Made by a program: the position numbers and the translations under genes | Part shown: piece after piece, positions 7,838 to 19,600 of the stretch | How positions within the stretch are numbered: the first letter of the stretch is position 1 | How the letters are laid out: each line of letters begins with the position of its first letter | The notes under the pieces: model-generated | Seen by the model: the letters and a program-made list of their open reading frames with translations, nothing else | Told to the model about the DNA's origin: nothing | The model's database searches: none | Assembly (NCBI GenBank): GCA_905221605.1 | Contig: CAJNDS010002675.1 | Coordinates: forward strand, 255,788-319,787 | DNA from: Symbiodinium natans | Lineage: Eukaryota; Sar; Dinophyceae; Suessiales; Symbiodiniaceae | DNA length: 64,000 nt | Reading direction: 5' to 3'

Positions 7838-10800
7838 CTCTGCCTCTCTGCATATGCTCGCCCTTTGTCCCCTGCGGCTGCTGGAATGCCAAGGTTGTAG
7901 CTGCATCTTCGGCAATGCGCTTGGCGCGATGGCTGCGCCTGCGCTCCGCGAGCTGTTTGGCCTGAGGTCACAAGGGAACGAGCTTCCCCTCACAACACCT
8001 CCAGAACATGTGGGCAACCGCCAGCCCAGCAACCGGCCCCGCCCCATCTGAGCAAGCGCCCCACGGCTTCTCGGACTTTGCATCTAAGTGTCGGGCCCAG
8101 AGCCTTCGTAACGCGCGGGTCCCCTCTGTAAAGTTAACCCTAAACCCTAAACCCTAAACCCTGAACGAAGTTCTCGGCAGGGCAGCTGCTTGCTTCGCAT
8201 ATATAGACTCTGCTGCTGAAGAAATCGCCGCTCTCTGTGTAAAGCAGGAACGCCTGAGAAGCAGCTCCCATTGCTGCGCTCAGTAGCCCCCAAATAGCCA
8301 GAAGTGTTTGGTCGTCACCGGGGCGTCCACTATGTCAAGCCTGAAAAATGCTGTCAGCTTTGCCAGGGCCTTATTATCGGCGTTTCAGGCTTCGGGCTCA
8401 GTTGAGCAGCATCGCTGAGCGGAGCCCTTTCTGCGCTGAGTCCCCGCAGACCGCACATACTTCTGGATGGCCGGCCTTGGACAGGTGTGAAGCTGGTCTT
8501 GTGTGCTTGGAGTACGCGCCAAGGTGCTCCTGTCGTGCACTCCTGGGCCTGTCTAGGTTTCGGGGGACTCATGCCCGGATGCAAGGACGCCTTGTGCTCG
8601 ATGGCAGGCGTGGGCTGTTTCTTTATCTGTCCAAAGAAAGGGGTGGATCATTTGTGTTGATGCCACACTGCACGCTCTCACCCCACATATCCCATCACAG
8701 GCACTCTGAGGCGCAATGACGGGCGCTGGTTAACATGTCAGCATGTACGGTGCAGACGCACTTGACAGTGTCGGACACGCCAACACGAGGCCTAGGAGCG
8801 CCTGCGAACAAAAGAACGCACATATACAGCTGGATGCCAACACAATGCTGAAGGGAGGGAAGTCTTCTTTGTGGAGGGCCGACACGCTGCAGACTTGCAA
8901 TCCAGAACCACACCCGAGTGGTTCTTCGGCCCCAGTGACCGGGTGTGCGCCATTTCCATTGCCGCAGTGCATCAAGTCCTCGTCTGCTGCTTCGCCCTTG
9001 GAGATGACCTGTTGCAGGGTCCCCATGGCTTTTTGCACTTGACGGGTGATGTTCAGCAACCTTCAGCTCTATAGTGAGATTTGCTGTGGAGAACCCCGAC
9101 TGCGATAGCTGCCATGATTACCGACGCAGCATGTGAGCTGCACACTAGCCCCCAACCCCCCCCCCCCCCACGCCCACGCCATCACAGCGTCAAAGGTTTA
9201 GCCCAAGTTGTGGCAGCGCACGCTTCCGCCAACAGTTCCTCAGTACACGGATGCTTGCTTCGGAGGTTGCTTGGACTTCCCAGTTACCTTGCACAACTAT
9301 GCAGGCTGCGCCAACATGTCCACCCCATTCCTTTTTGAACGTTCTGCAAGTGCTTTCCGTTCTCTGCAAGGCAGTCGGGGGCTTTCTCATTCTGGGGGGG
9401 GGGGGGGGGGGCGCCCTCAGAGTGATTCAGGAGGCTCAGGACTGCGGAACAGAAGGAGCCCAGCATTTGTTGATTGTAGAGAAGAGATGTGGGCGGCATG
9501 TACTTAAGGAGACCAGGAAATGACGATCTTCTGCCCGCCACCTAGATGCTGCCGGCGCTAAACTTTCACTCAGGGGCGACCCTAGACCCTAAACCTAAAC
9601 CCTAAATGCACAGAAGCCGTCACTCCTAGCGATCACCTAGCGACTTGCGAAGGAGACGTGACGTGACATGGCCGCGCCCAGCACAAAGCACCTTCTGAGG
9701 CAGCGATTTGCCACAACGTGTAGCGCAGATGGTGAAGCCTGGGAGCTGCAGCATGCCCTGCAGCTCAACAAGTCCTGTGGCGGACCATTATTGACTTTTC
9801 TCCTCAACCGGTCCATGCAGCAAGCTGATGCGCTGTAAGCATCAAACCTCAACCGCTTGGGCGCCAAAAAGTGGCACTTTCTGGTGCGCATTGTGAAGAG
9901 CCTCCCCCGTGCGCACAGCAGATGGCGAGAGCCGAACTTCAGCTCATCGCGCAAGGTTTGGCAATTGGGTCTTTCGCATGCTCGGCCTCGCTGTGCAGCA
10001 TTTGCATGCAAGCTGCCCACCAGGACATCATTGACAAATCTTAGAGCGTTCTACCCAGGTTCCAGGCACCTTCCGCCTGCGCTCTGCACTGCGCACTGAA
10101 GTGCATCTCTTGAAGCCTTATTGAGATTGAGGCTTAGAGCAGCAGAAAGCCGTCAGCTCGTGGCGATCACAGCTAGCGCAGAAGACGCCCGTTGACACGT
10201 GACACCACTTCACAGAGCAAGCGCTGTTGAAGCGGACACTGTGAATCTTCGACGTTTGGGAGAGCTCAGCGCAGCAGACCTGACTGAGCGCTTGGAGCCC
10301 TGTCTCGGTGCTTGGCGATGAGTTGCATACGTCTGCGCTGCTCTCTTTTCTGGATTCTCTCAATTCTCTCTCTGTTTTTTGGGGGGGCTCAGGACTCAAT
10401 GATTCAATGGACTCGGGCAGACGGGATGCGCGGCTCTCTCTGTGTGCATCTTGCAGTTCCCGCCTGGGGAGGCCAGTTCCTGTCATTGTTAGACAATGCG
10501 CTGTCAGGAACTGTGTGATTTCAGCCTGCGGCGGCGCCAGAGGCACTTGAAGGGGCCCTTAGCTCTAAGAGTTGGCCTAGAGATTGAGAACCAGAGACAG
10601 CTTGGGCCACACTCCGGCACTCCCATGAGAGGACTTCTTTTCGTAAGTCCAGAAGTTTCCGGCGGTCATCAGGCACAACAGGCGGAAATGGAGTGGTGCT
10701 CAGCATAGAGCCTGAGCTGATGCAGAGATCCCATGGCCTAGGTAGTCTCGAAGGATTCCCTGTTTTTTGTAGCTCCTTTGTTGCATCTGCCCTCAAAGTT

Positions 10801-11080
10801 CGAACGCAACTTTGAAGCAAGATAAGCGATATGATGAAAGCAGCATGAGCTTGGTTATTGCCTGCAAAAGGAGGCCGGAAGCAAGTTTCTACATCGCCTA
10901 GAATTCTGCCAGCGGAGACCCCAAACAGTAAGATTGCAGAGAAAGGGAAAACGCGTGAAACAGCAACGCGACATAATATTTGACAGGCGTTTAGAGTCAG
11001 TCACCCCTAAGCTTCAGTGCCGGCACCTTCGTAGGTGAGTCATGCAGCACCACGAGTCAGAACCCAAAGGCACAGACATG
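7838..11080. other. Uncharacterised stretch with short frames only
   Basis: Contains (CCCTAAA)3 at 8138-8158, an 18-G run at 9394-9411 and a degenerate heptamer patch at about 9587-9606. Open frames up to about 120 codons occur on both strands (for example 8348-8719 plus and 8730-9059 minus), often overlapping each other, and none is recognisable. One exon-like stretch is listed separately. Confidence 0.5.
9668..9834 (+). CDS. Exon-like small open frame, unknown protein
   Basis: A 55-codon open frame starts MAAPSTKHLLRQRFATTC. It runs into a strong GT donor (gtaagc) at 9835, just before an in-frame TAA. A TGA sits three codons upstream of the ATG, so either this is a first coding exon or the true acceptor lies inside (for example at 9698). 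The protein is not recognised. Confidence 0.2.
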
Positions 11081-11714
11081 ATTCATGCCTTTCTTGGCCT
11101 GCACTAGAAGGAACAAGCGCAAAAACAGCCTTAAGACCTATCCCTTAGAGGGTTGTCGTATGTCCCCTCCCTTCGTGCTCGTAAGGTTTGGTGAAGGCCG
11201 TAGAAGTTTGCCGCACGTCCCCTCCCTTTGTGCTCGTAGGGTGAGGGCCCGCCTTAGAACCAGAACGTGCTTGAAGGGCCCAGCTTGCGACGTTTGAAGG
11301 TTTGAGAGAGGAGTCGGTCCTTGTATGTATGAAAAGACTGGGCGTGTTCAACTAGCATCCTGCTTTTGGGAACCGAGCGTACTCAAATAGCACCCAAGTT
11401 TTGGGGACCGAGTGTGTTCAACTAGCATCCTGCTTTGCGGGACCGAGCGTACCCAAGTTTTGGGAACCAAGCGGGTTCAGCTAGCATCCTGATTTTGGGG
11501 GACTGAGCGTAGTCGAAAGGCACCCAAGGTTTGGGGACCGCATTTTCAGAACACTGTAGAACTGTAGAAGCAAAAACATATCCCTTCGACGTTTGGCGTA
11601 TGTCCCCTCCCTTTGTGCTCGTAGGTTTGGTGAGGGCCCTCGAAGTTTGTCGCACCTCCCCTCCCTTCGTGCTCGTAGGGTCGTAAGCAACTAGCACCCC
11701 TTCTGCGCCCTGAT

Positions 11715-11752
11715 GACCAAATAGCTCGCGCCATGGCGCGAGCTATTTGGTC
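11715..11752. repeat. Perfect 38-bp palindrome
   Basis: A 19-base arm, gaccaaatagctcgcgcca, is followed immediately by its exact reverse complement. Decayed versions of the same palindrome sit at about 12417-12460, 12508-12535 and 14186-14222, each after ctgcgccctgat-like sequence and before gcaggggaaacatc-like sequence. It marks a fixed position in a repeated element. Confidence 0.9.
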
Positions 11753-13274
11753 GCAGGGGAGCATCCATGATGTTTTAGCACATTACCACAAAAGTTTTCA
11801 GGGCTGGTCGCAGGGGGCACATGCACAACCCATATGGAGCCACTGCTATGTTACCAGCACAGGGATAGACATCTCAATGTACTTAAACCACCTCCTTTAG
11901 GGAATGTGTTTTACTGGTCGCAGGGGCATTTTCACAACCCTTATAGAGCCACGATTACGTTACCAACACAGGTTTTTGGGTTTCATCGTAAGCAGCTAGC
12001 ACCCCATCTGCGCCCTGACAGGCCTGACGGTTTTTGCTCCTTTGCAACCTTTGTATTTCCCAAATGCCCCGAAAGACCAATCCGCGCACGCTTTCTCGAT
12101 GTTTTTTCCATGGTCGGCATAGCATCCTGCTTTTTTGGGGACCGAGCTTACTCCAATGGCACCAAAGTTTTGGGAACCGAGCGTGTTCAACTAGCATCCT
12201 GCTTTTGGGGGACCGAGCGTAATCAAAAAGCACCCAAGTTTTGGGGGCCGCACAAGCAGAACACTGTAGCAGTAAAAACATATCCCTTCGACGTTTGTCG
12301 TAGGCCCCCCGTCTTAGTGCTCGTGGGGCTTGGTGAGGGCCCTCGAAGTTTGTCGTATGTCCCCTCCCTTCGCGCTCGTGGGGTCGTAAGCAACTAGCAC
12401 CCCTTCTGCGCCCTGATGACCAAAAAGATCGCGCCATGATGGGGCGCGAGGTATTTGGTCGCAGGTGACACATCCATGGTGTTTTAACACCCCTTCTGCG
12501 CCCTGATGACCAGATAGCTGCGAGCTATTTTGTCGCAGCGGAAACATCTATGGTGTTTTAACACGTCAAAACACGTTTTCAGAGCTCGTGTTCTCCGCCC
12601 AAAAGCCTGTGCTGGTAGCGTAATCGTGGCCCTATAGCCCGCCTGCATTTTTAAGCGGTTCTAAAAGCCTGTGCTGGTAACGTAATCGTGGCCCCATAAC
12701 CCGCCGCCTGCACTGCAAAATGGTTACATTAACCTCTAGGGCCTGACCAAACCCTCGCACGAAGGGAGGGGACATACGACAAACTTCTAAGGGATATGTT
12801 TGTACTTCTACAGTGTTCTGAAAGTGCAGACGTTAGGATGCTTTTGTGCTTGTACCCCCTATAGAGCCACGATTACGTTAACGGCACACAAGGGATAAAC
12901 ATCTCTGTTTACTTAAATCACCCGTTTTTGTAGGAGCTGTTTTCGCAGAGCAAGAAGAGTTGGGTACAAACCCTGTTTCCTCTGCGAAAAGTTTTATACA
13001 AGCGCAAAAGCACCCTATGTTGTTCCTAACGTTTTTACTTTCCGAACCCTGTAGAAGCAAAAACACGTCCTTAGAAGTTTGCAGCAAAGGGCCCTAGAAG
13101 TTTGTCGCATGTCCCCTCCCTTCATGCTCGTAGGGTGAGGGCCCGTAACAGTTAGGCCTGAACCCTAGAACCAGAAAGTGCTCGAAGTGCCCAGCGTGCA
13201 AGGTTTGAAGGTTTCAGAGAGGCGTCTTGGTCGGTCCTTGTGTGTGCGAAAGACGGAGCGTGTTCAACTAGCAT

Positions 13275-13860
13275 CCCATGGGGGGCGCCCATTGCCCCAC
13301 TTGCCCCACACTTGCTTTTCCGCTTGGGGTTGGAAAGTGGGAGGAAGAAGCCGGCCAATTAGCGCAAGTGGGGCAAGGGGGGCAAGTGAACTTGTGAACC
13401 CCCCCCTCCCTCAGAGGAAGAGCCACGCCATCGGTCCCAGCATGCTCACCCCAACCAGTCTGCCTCAGTCCGAGCTGTCTTTGGGTCCTTGCCGGGCCCA
13501 GCTTGGCAAAGGTAGGGGCGGATTCAGCTTCCATTCACGTGTTGCCCCTCCGGCTTCGTTTGCCCTTGACCACAAGCCCGGGAAACAATTTTCATGGGAA
13601 GGGGCCGCATATGCCTGCCCCAAGCGCCTGGTAGAAGGAACGACAGATGGTGGCGTGGGCATGAGGATGCCCCTCCGGTTGTCCCGGCTGCCATTTGCCC
13701 ATCTACCTGCACCGCTGTCGTTTTTGCTCAGACGAAAAGTCAAATTCAACCTGATTTGAGGAGGGGGGGCCACTTGCCCCACTTGCCACCCCACTTTCCC
13801 ACCTGCCCCCAAGTGGGGCACGTGGGGCAAGTGGGGCAAGCGGGGCAAGTGGCAGAAAAC
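13275..13860. repeat. GGGGCAAGTG repeats in inverted clusters
   Basis: Clusters of cccacttgcc and its complement ggcaagtggg occur at 13283-13315, 13360-13390 and 13765-13855. Within each pair the two orientations face each other, so each cluster can fold into a hairpin. About 360 bp of ordinary sequence lies between the second and third clusters. Confidence 0.75.
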
Positions 13861-14638
13861 ACTTAGCGGCCCACTGTTGCACGCCCACTGTAGCATCCTG
13901 CTTTTTGGGCACCAAGCGTACTCAAATAGCACCCAAGTTTTCGGGACCGCGCGTGTTCAACTGGCATCCTGCTTTGTGGGGGGCCGAGCGTACTCAAATA
14001 GCACCCAAGCCTGGGGATTCAGAACACTGTAGAAGCAAACACATATGTTTTGGGGGTTTGTCATATGTCCCCTCCCTTTTGTGCTCGTAGGGTTTGGTGA
14101 GGGCCCTAGAAGTTTGTTGCACGTCCCCTCCCTTTGCGCTCGTAGGGTGACATCGTAAGCAGCTAGCACCCCACTTGCGCCGTGATGACCAAATAATCGC
14201 GACATGGCGCGAGCTGTTTGGTCGCAGGGGAAACATGGCGCGAGCTATTTGGCCGCAGGGGATGCATCCATGGTGTTTTGCCACGTTAAAACACAAGTTT
14301 CAGGGCTGGTCTCAGATATTCACAACCCTTATGGAGCCACTATTACGTTAAACCAGCACACAAATCGTTTACGGAACGTGTTTTACTGGCCGCAGGGCAT
14401 TTCACAACCCTTATGGAGATTATGGAGCCACGATTTCGTTACCAGCACAGGCTTCTGGGCGTGCTCGTGAGCAACTAGCCGCGTGCAACCAATCTAGCCA
14501 AGCGCGTGACACTTCTTTTCTGAGGAGAGGACCCCAAACGGTTCTGGTTTGCGGAAATACCTTGTTGGATGTTTTCTGCATGATTTTTGTGTCGTTGCCC
14601 ACCGTCGCCAAGAGCTGCCTTCTGGTGTTGCAGTTTGG

Positions 14639-14729
14639 TTTAGGGTTTAGGGTTTAGGGTTTAGGGTTTAGGGTTTAGGGTTTAGGGTTTAGGGTTTAGG
14701 GTTTAGGGTTTAGGGTTTAGGGTTTAGGG
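14639..14729 (+). repeat. Interstitial telomere-type array, (TTTAGGG)13
   Basis: Thirteen perfect heptamers, the same copy number as the 7747-7837 array. It is flanked on both sides by unrelated unique sequence. Confidence 0.95.
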
Positions 14730-15790
14730 TTGTAAAATGACCTGACACATTTGACACCTCTGCTGGTTGAGCCTCGAACTTCGAGAAGGGCACTCTTCCA
14801 TGCTCAGCGAATCTCCTCACCATAGTCACAGGCCAAATCGAGCTAGACCAATGTGAAGATATTTCTCAGGACATCTCCGTACTTAGACTTCTTTCAGTGC
14901 CTCTTCATTTGTGCTGTCGCTTGCAAGCCGGTGTGCTGAGGTTCCGCAAGATACGATGTCCTGAAGTATTCCTGCAGCCCACTTCCAGATTCATAAGATA
15001 GCACCAGCTCATCTTGGGCTGCGTGGGCCAAAGCTCGGTGCAGAAGATGCGGGGCAATGATGCGGGGGGCACCTTTGCAAGTTACAGCCTTTCTCAGAGG
15101 TCACGCGAATGGCCGAATGTGCCCCCAGCCGTGCGCGCCCAGCCATGCGGCTAAAAAGTTGCAGCGTGGGGCTGCGAGCCTCTCCACGTGCCTTTGCCTC
15201 TTGTTTTGGCCTCAGCCTGCGCCACGAAGTTCTGGGTTTGCCTTGCCCTGCCCACTGTGAGTTGTGTTTTTTCGGGGCAGGCGCGGGCAAGTGCCGGGCT
15301 CCCGAGCATGACCGGCTCTAGTCTGGGTTAAGCTGTGCTTGCAACTGAAAAGCAAGCCCACAAAGCCATTCCACAATACAGGCGCGCTCTACAGGGCGGT
15401 CTGTGCCGCGAGCATGGGCCTTCGAGATAAAAGGAACAACATTGGCAATGTGAAGGCGCAGCTCCACTGAAAATATTCTCACGTTGCACTCTCATTGGGG
15501 GTGGACGCATCCATCACTGCCGGACGTGGGTCGTGCTACTTCGCTGCTAAAGCGTTGCTGTGTCTGAGACAAGGATTCTGAGGAGCCTCATCGCAGGCCT
15601 TCGCCCAGCGAGGGTTCTGTAATGACCTATTGAAATTGACCAAGCTGTCTCTCCGGAGCTTGTTCTGTGCAAGTCACAGGTGGTGGCTCAAGTTTGTAAC
15701 GGAACGCGTGAATGAAAGGGTGTGAACGTAGCGCGAGCGTCACCAACGTGGGTGTCACGAAGCGACCCAGGATCCAAGCCTATCGGCACA
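14730..15790. other. No gene recognised
   Basis: GC-rich in 15050-15320 with overlapping short frames on both strands. Nothing with a recognisable domain, splice-bounded exon or repeat. Confidence 0.5.
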
Positions 15791-15799
15791 ACACAACAT

Positions 15800-15924
15800 G
15801 ATAGCCTTGCATGTTGCAGCTAGGCCTGGCAGCAGCCACAAGGTCGCTGCTCGAAGCTGGTGGGGGAACCGACCAAGCTGCCACACCACTTTTCATTGCA
15901 GCTCAGAGTGGCCACAGGGAAGTG
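15800..15924 (+). pseudogene. Ankyrin-repeat fragment, frameshifted
   Basis: Frame one gives IALHVAARPGSSHK. A shift of one base gives SLLEAGGGTDQAATPLFIAA then QSGHREV, that is one and a half ankyrin repeats with the usual ATPLxxAA-xxGHxEV pattern. The two halves meet at about 15840, where one base is missing or a splice junction is present. Dinoflagellate genomes contain many such ankyrin tracts. No further repeats follow, so this looks like a relic or a single exon pair. Confidence 0.6.
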
Positions 15925-15931
15925 TGGTTTC

Positions 15932-16687
15932 TCAATGCTATCTCGAGCGGCTGCGTGCCCAAACTCCCCGACGCCATCTTGCACATCTTTCCTTATCCCA
16001 CATTTCACTCTAGCATGCCACCCAAGATCGCGCACATCAAGACACATCTCAAGCTGCATCACCGCTTGCATCCCTGCAGCGGCAGGCTGGTCATGGCCGA
16101 CCAGTGCTCGCTGTGGGGGATCACCGGGATTCAGTGCCCTGCGTAGCTGCGTAGGAGATGGAGCCAAAGTTGCACCAGTTCGGTTCTGCCCTGCTTTTTG
16201 CGCGAGGGCCGCGGGCAGTCTTATCGCACGTGCCTCACATGTAGCAGCCTGTATTGCCGCAGGGGCGCAGCCCTTTGCATGTCTCAGACGCATGGCTACG
16301 ACGCATTGCATATTACCTTCAAACTACCACGTGGGGAGCGTCTGTCATCTCGTCACCAGGGCAAAGTTGGACCGCATTGCTTCAGCTCCTTGCATCACAA
16401 GCCTTTAAGACATGTCTGCCACGATCTTCCACGTGCACCAGGCTTTTGACACTACAGAAGGATATAAGGAGAACGTAGGAGAACCCTCTCTGAAGGTGTT
16501 CCTCTTTAGTGGCTTCAGTTCGTCTGCATCGCGAAATGTTTTCCTCGAATAGGTGTCGCCATCCTTGCCACCCTTGAGCTGTGCACAGAAAAAGGGGATG
16601 CCGACTTTTTGCGTTTGCTCGCTTTGCTCGCGGCTGTGCAAGCTTCGGGACTGCTTCAACATGGTGATCGCAACTTTGTGATTTCAA
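15932..16687. other. No gene recognised
   Basis: The plus-strand frame continuing from the ankyrin fragment runs to a stop at 16146 but shows no motif. The remainder has overlapping short frames only. Confidence 0.45.
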
Positions 16688-19600
16688 GGTTTTTTGTCTT
16701 GGCAAAACGCGTGGCGGTGACGCAGATGCTTGCGGTAAGGTTTTTGTCTTGGCAAAACACATGGCATTGACGCAGGTGCTTGTGGCAAGGTTTTTGTCTT
16801 GGCAAAACGTGTGGCGGTGACGCAGATGCTTGCGGTAAGGTTTTTGTCTTGGCAAAACGCGCGGCATTGACGCAGGTGCTTGGTGCTTGTGGGAAGGTTT
16901 TTGTCTTAGCAAAATGCGTGGCGCTGACGCAGGTGCTTGTGGCAAGGTTTTTGTCTTGGCAAAACGCGTGGCGGTGAGATGCTTGCGGTAAGGTTTTTGT
17001 CTTGGCAAAACGCGCGGCATTGACGCAGGTGCTTGGTGCTTGTGGGAAGGTTTTTGTCTTAGCAAAATGCGTGGCGCTGACGCAGGTGCTTGTGGCAAGG
17101 TTTTTGTCTTGGCAAAACGCGTGGCGGTGACGCAGATGCTTGCGGTAAGGTTTTTGTCTCTGCAAAACGCGCGGCATTGACGCAGGTGCTTGGTGCTTGT
17201 GGGAAGGTTTTTGTCTTAGCAAAATGCGTGGCGCTGACGCAGGTGCTTGTGGGAAGGTTTTTGTCTTAGCAAAATGCGTGGCGCTGACGCAGGTGCTTGT
17301 GGCAAGGTTTTTGTCTTGGCAAAACGCGTGGCGGTGACGCAGGTGCTTGCGGTAAGGTTTTTGTCTTGGCAAAATGCGCGGCATTGACGCAGGTGCTTGG
17401 TGCTTGTGGGAAGGTTTTGTCTTAGCAAAATGCGTGGCGCTGACGCAGGTGCTTGTGGCAAGGTTTTTGTCTTGGCAAAACGCGTGGCGGTGACGCAGAT
17501 GCTTGCGGTAAGGTTTTTGTCTTGGCAAAACGCGCGGCATTGACGCAGGTGCTTGGTGCTTGTGGGAAGGTTTTTGTCTTAGCAAAATGCGTGGCGCTGA
17601 CGCAGGTGCTTGTGGGAAGGTTTTTGTCTTCGCAAAATGTGTGGCGCTGACGCAGGTGCTTGTGGCAAGGTTTTTGTCTTGGCAAAACGCGTGGCGGTGA
17701 CGCAGATGCTTGCAGTAAGGCTTTTGTCTTGGCAAAACGCGCGGCATTGACGCAGGTGCTTGGTGCTTGTGGGAAGGTTTTTGTCTTAGCAAAATGCGTG
17801 GCGCTGACGCAGGTGCTTGTGGGAAGGTTTTTGTCTTAGCAAAATGCGTGGCGCTGACGCAGGTGCTTGTGGCAAGGTTTTTGTCTTGGCAAAACGCGTG
17901 GCGGTGACGCAGATGCTTGCGGTAAGGTTTTTGTCTTGGCAAAACGCGCGGCATTGACGCAGACGCAGGTGCTTGTGGCAAGGTTTTTGTCTTGGCAAAA
18001 CGCGTGGCGGTGACGCAGATGCTTGCAGTAAGGCTTTTGTCTTGGCAAAACGCGCGGCATTGACGCAGGTGCTTGGTGCTTGTGGGAAGGTTTTGTCTTG
18101 GCAAAACGCGTGGCGGTGACGCAGATGCTTGCGGTAAGGTTTTTGTCTTGGCAAAACGCGCGGCATTGACGCAGGTGCTTGGTGCTTGTGGGAAGGTTTT
18201 TGTCTTAGCAAAATGCGTGGCGCTGACGCAGGTGCTTGTGGCAAGGTTTTTGTCTTGGCAAAACGCGTGGCGGTGACGCAGATGCTTGCGGTAAGGTTTT
18301 TGTCTTGGCAAAACGCGCGGCATTGACGCAGGTGCTTGGTGCTTGTGGGAAGGTTTTTGTCTTAGCAAAATGCGTGGCGCTGACGCAGGTGCTTGTGGCA
18401 AGGTTTTTGTCTTGGCAAAACGCGTGGCGGTGACGCAGATGCTTGCGGTAAGGTTTTTGTCTTGGCAAAACGCGCGGCATTGACGCAGGTGCTTGGTGCT
18501 TGTGGGAAGGTTTTTGTCTTAGCAAAATGCGTGGCGCTGACGCAGGTGCTTGTGGCAAGGTTGTTGTCTTGGCAAAACACGTGGCGGTGATGCAGATGCT
18601 TGCGGTAAGGTTTTTGTCTTGGCAAAACGCGCGGCATTGACGCAGGTGCTTGGTGCTTGTGGGAAGGTTTTGTCTTAGCAAAATGCGTGGCGCTGACGCA
18701 GGTGCTTGTGGCAAGGTTTTTGTCTTGGCAAAACGCGTGGCGGTGACGCAGATGCTTGCGGTAAGGTTTTTGTCTTGGCAAAACGCGCGGCATTGACGCA
18801 GGTGCTTGGTGCTTGTGGGAAGGTTTTTGTCTTAGCAAAATGCGTGGCACTGACGCAGGTGCTTGTGGCAAGGTTTTTGTCTTGGCAAAACGCATGGCGG
18901 TGACGCAGATGCTTGCGGTAAGGTTTTTGTTGTGGCAAGACGCGCGGCATTGACGCAGGTGCTTGGTGCTTGTGGGAAGGTTTTTGTCTTAGCAAAATGC
19001 GTGGCGCTGACGCAGGTGCTTGTGGCAAGGTTTTTGTCTTGGCAAAACGCGTGGCGGTGACGCAGATGCTTGCGGTAAGGTTTTTGTCTTGGCAAAACGC
19101 GCGGCATTGACGCAGGTGCTTGGTGCTTGTGGGAAGGTTTTTGTCTTAACAAAATGCGTGGCGCTGACGCAGGTGCTTGGTGCTTGTGGCAAGGTTTTTG
19201 TCTTGGCAAAACGCGTGGCGGTGACGCAGATGCTTGCGGTAAGGTTTTTGTCTTGGCAAAACGCGCGGCATTGACGCAGGTGCTTGGTGCTTGTGGGAAG
19301 GTTTTTGTCTTAGCAAAATGCGTGGCGCTGACGCAGGTGCTTGTGGCAAGGTTTTTGTCTTGGCAAAACGCGTGGCGGTGACGCAGATGCTTGCGGTAAG
19401 GTTTTTGTCTTGGCAAAACGCGCGGCATTGACGCAGGTGCTTGGTGCTTGTGGGAAGGTTTTTGTCTTAGCAAGATGCGTGGCGCTGACGCAGGTGCTCG
19501 TGGCAAGGTTTTTGTCTTGGCAAAACGCGCGGCATTGACGCAGGTGCTTGGTGCTTGTGGGAAGGTTTTTGTCTTGGCAAAATGCGTGGCGCTGACGCAG

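Larger units (their letters stand above)
11100..14480. repeat. Dispersed repeat family with interspersed palindromes
   Basis: Several modules recur in different orders. One reads like tatgtcccctcccttcgtgc and occurs near 11160, 11215, 11600, 11655, 12355, 13110, 14065 and 14120, and inverted near 12765. Another, ttcaactagcatcctgcttt, is a roughly 70-bp tandem unit near 11345-11520, 12110-12240 and 13890-14010. A third, acgattacgttaccagcaca, occurs near 11950, 12855 and 14430 and inverted near 12610 and 12675. No coding content is recognised; open frames across the modules are incidental. Confidence 0.75.
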
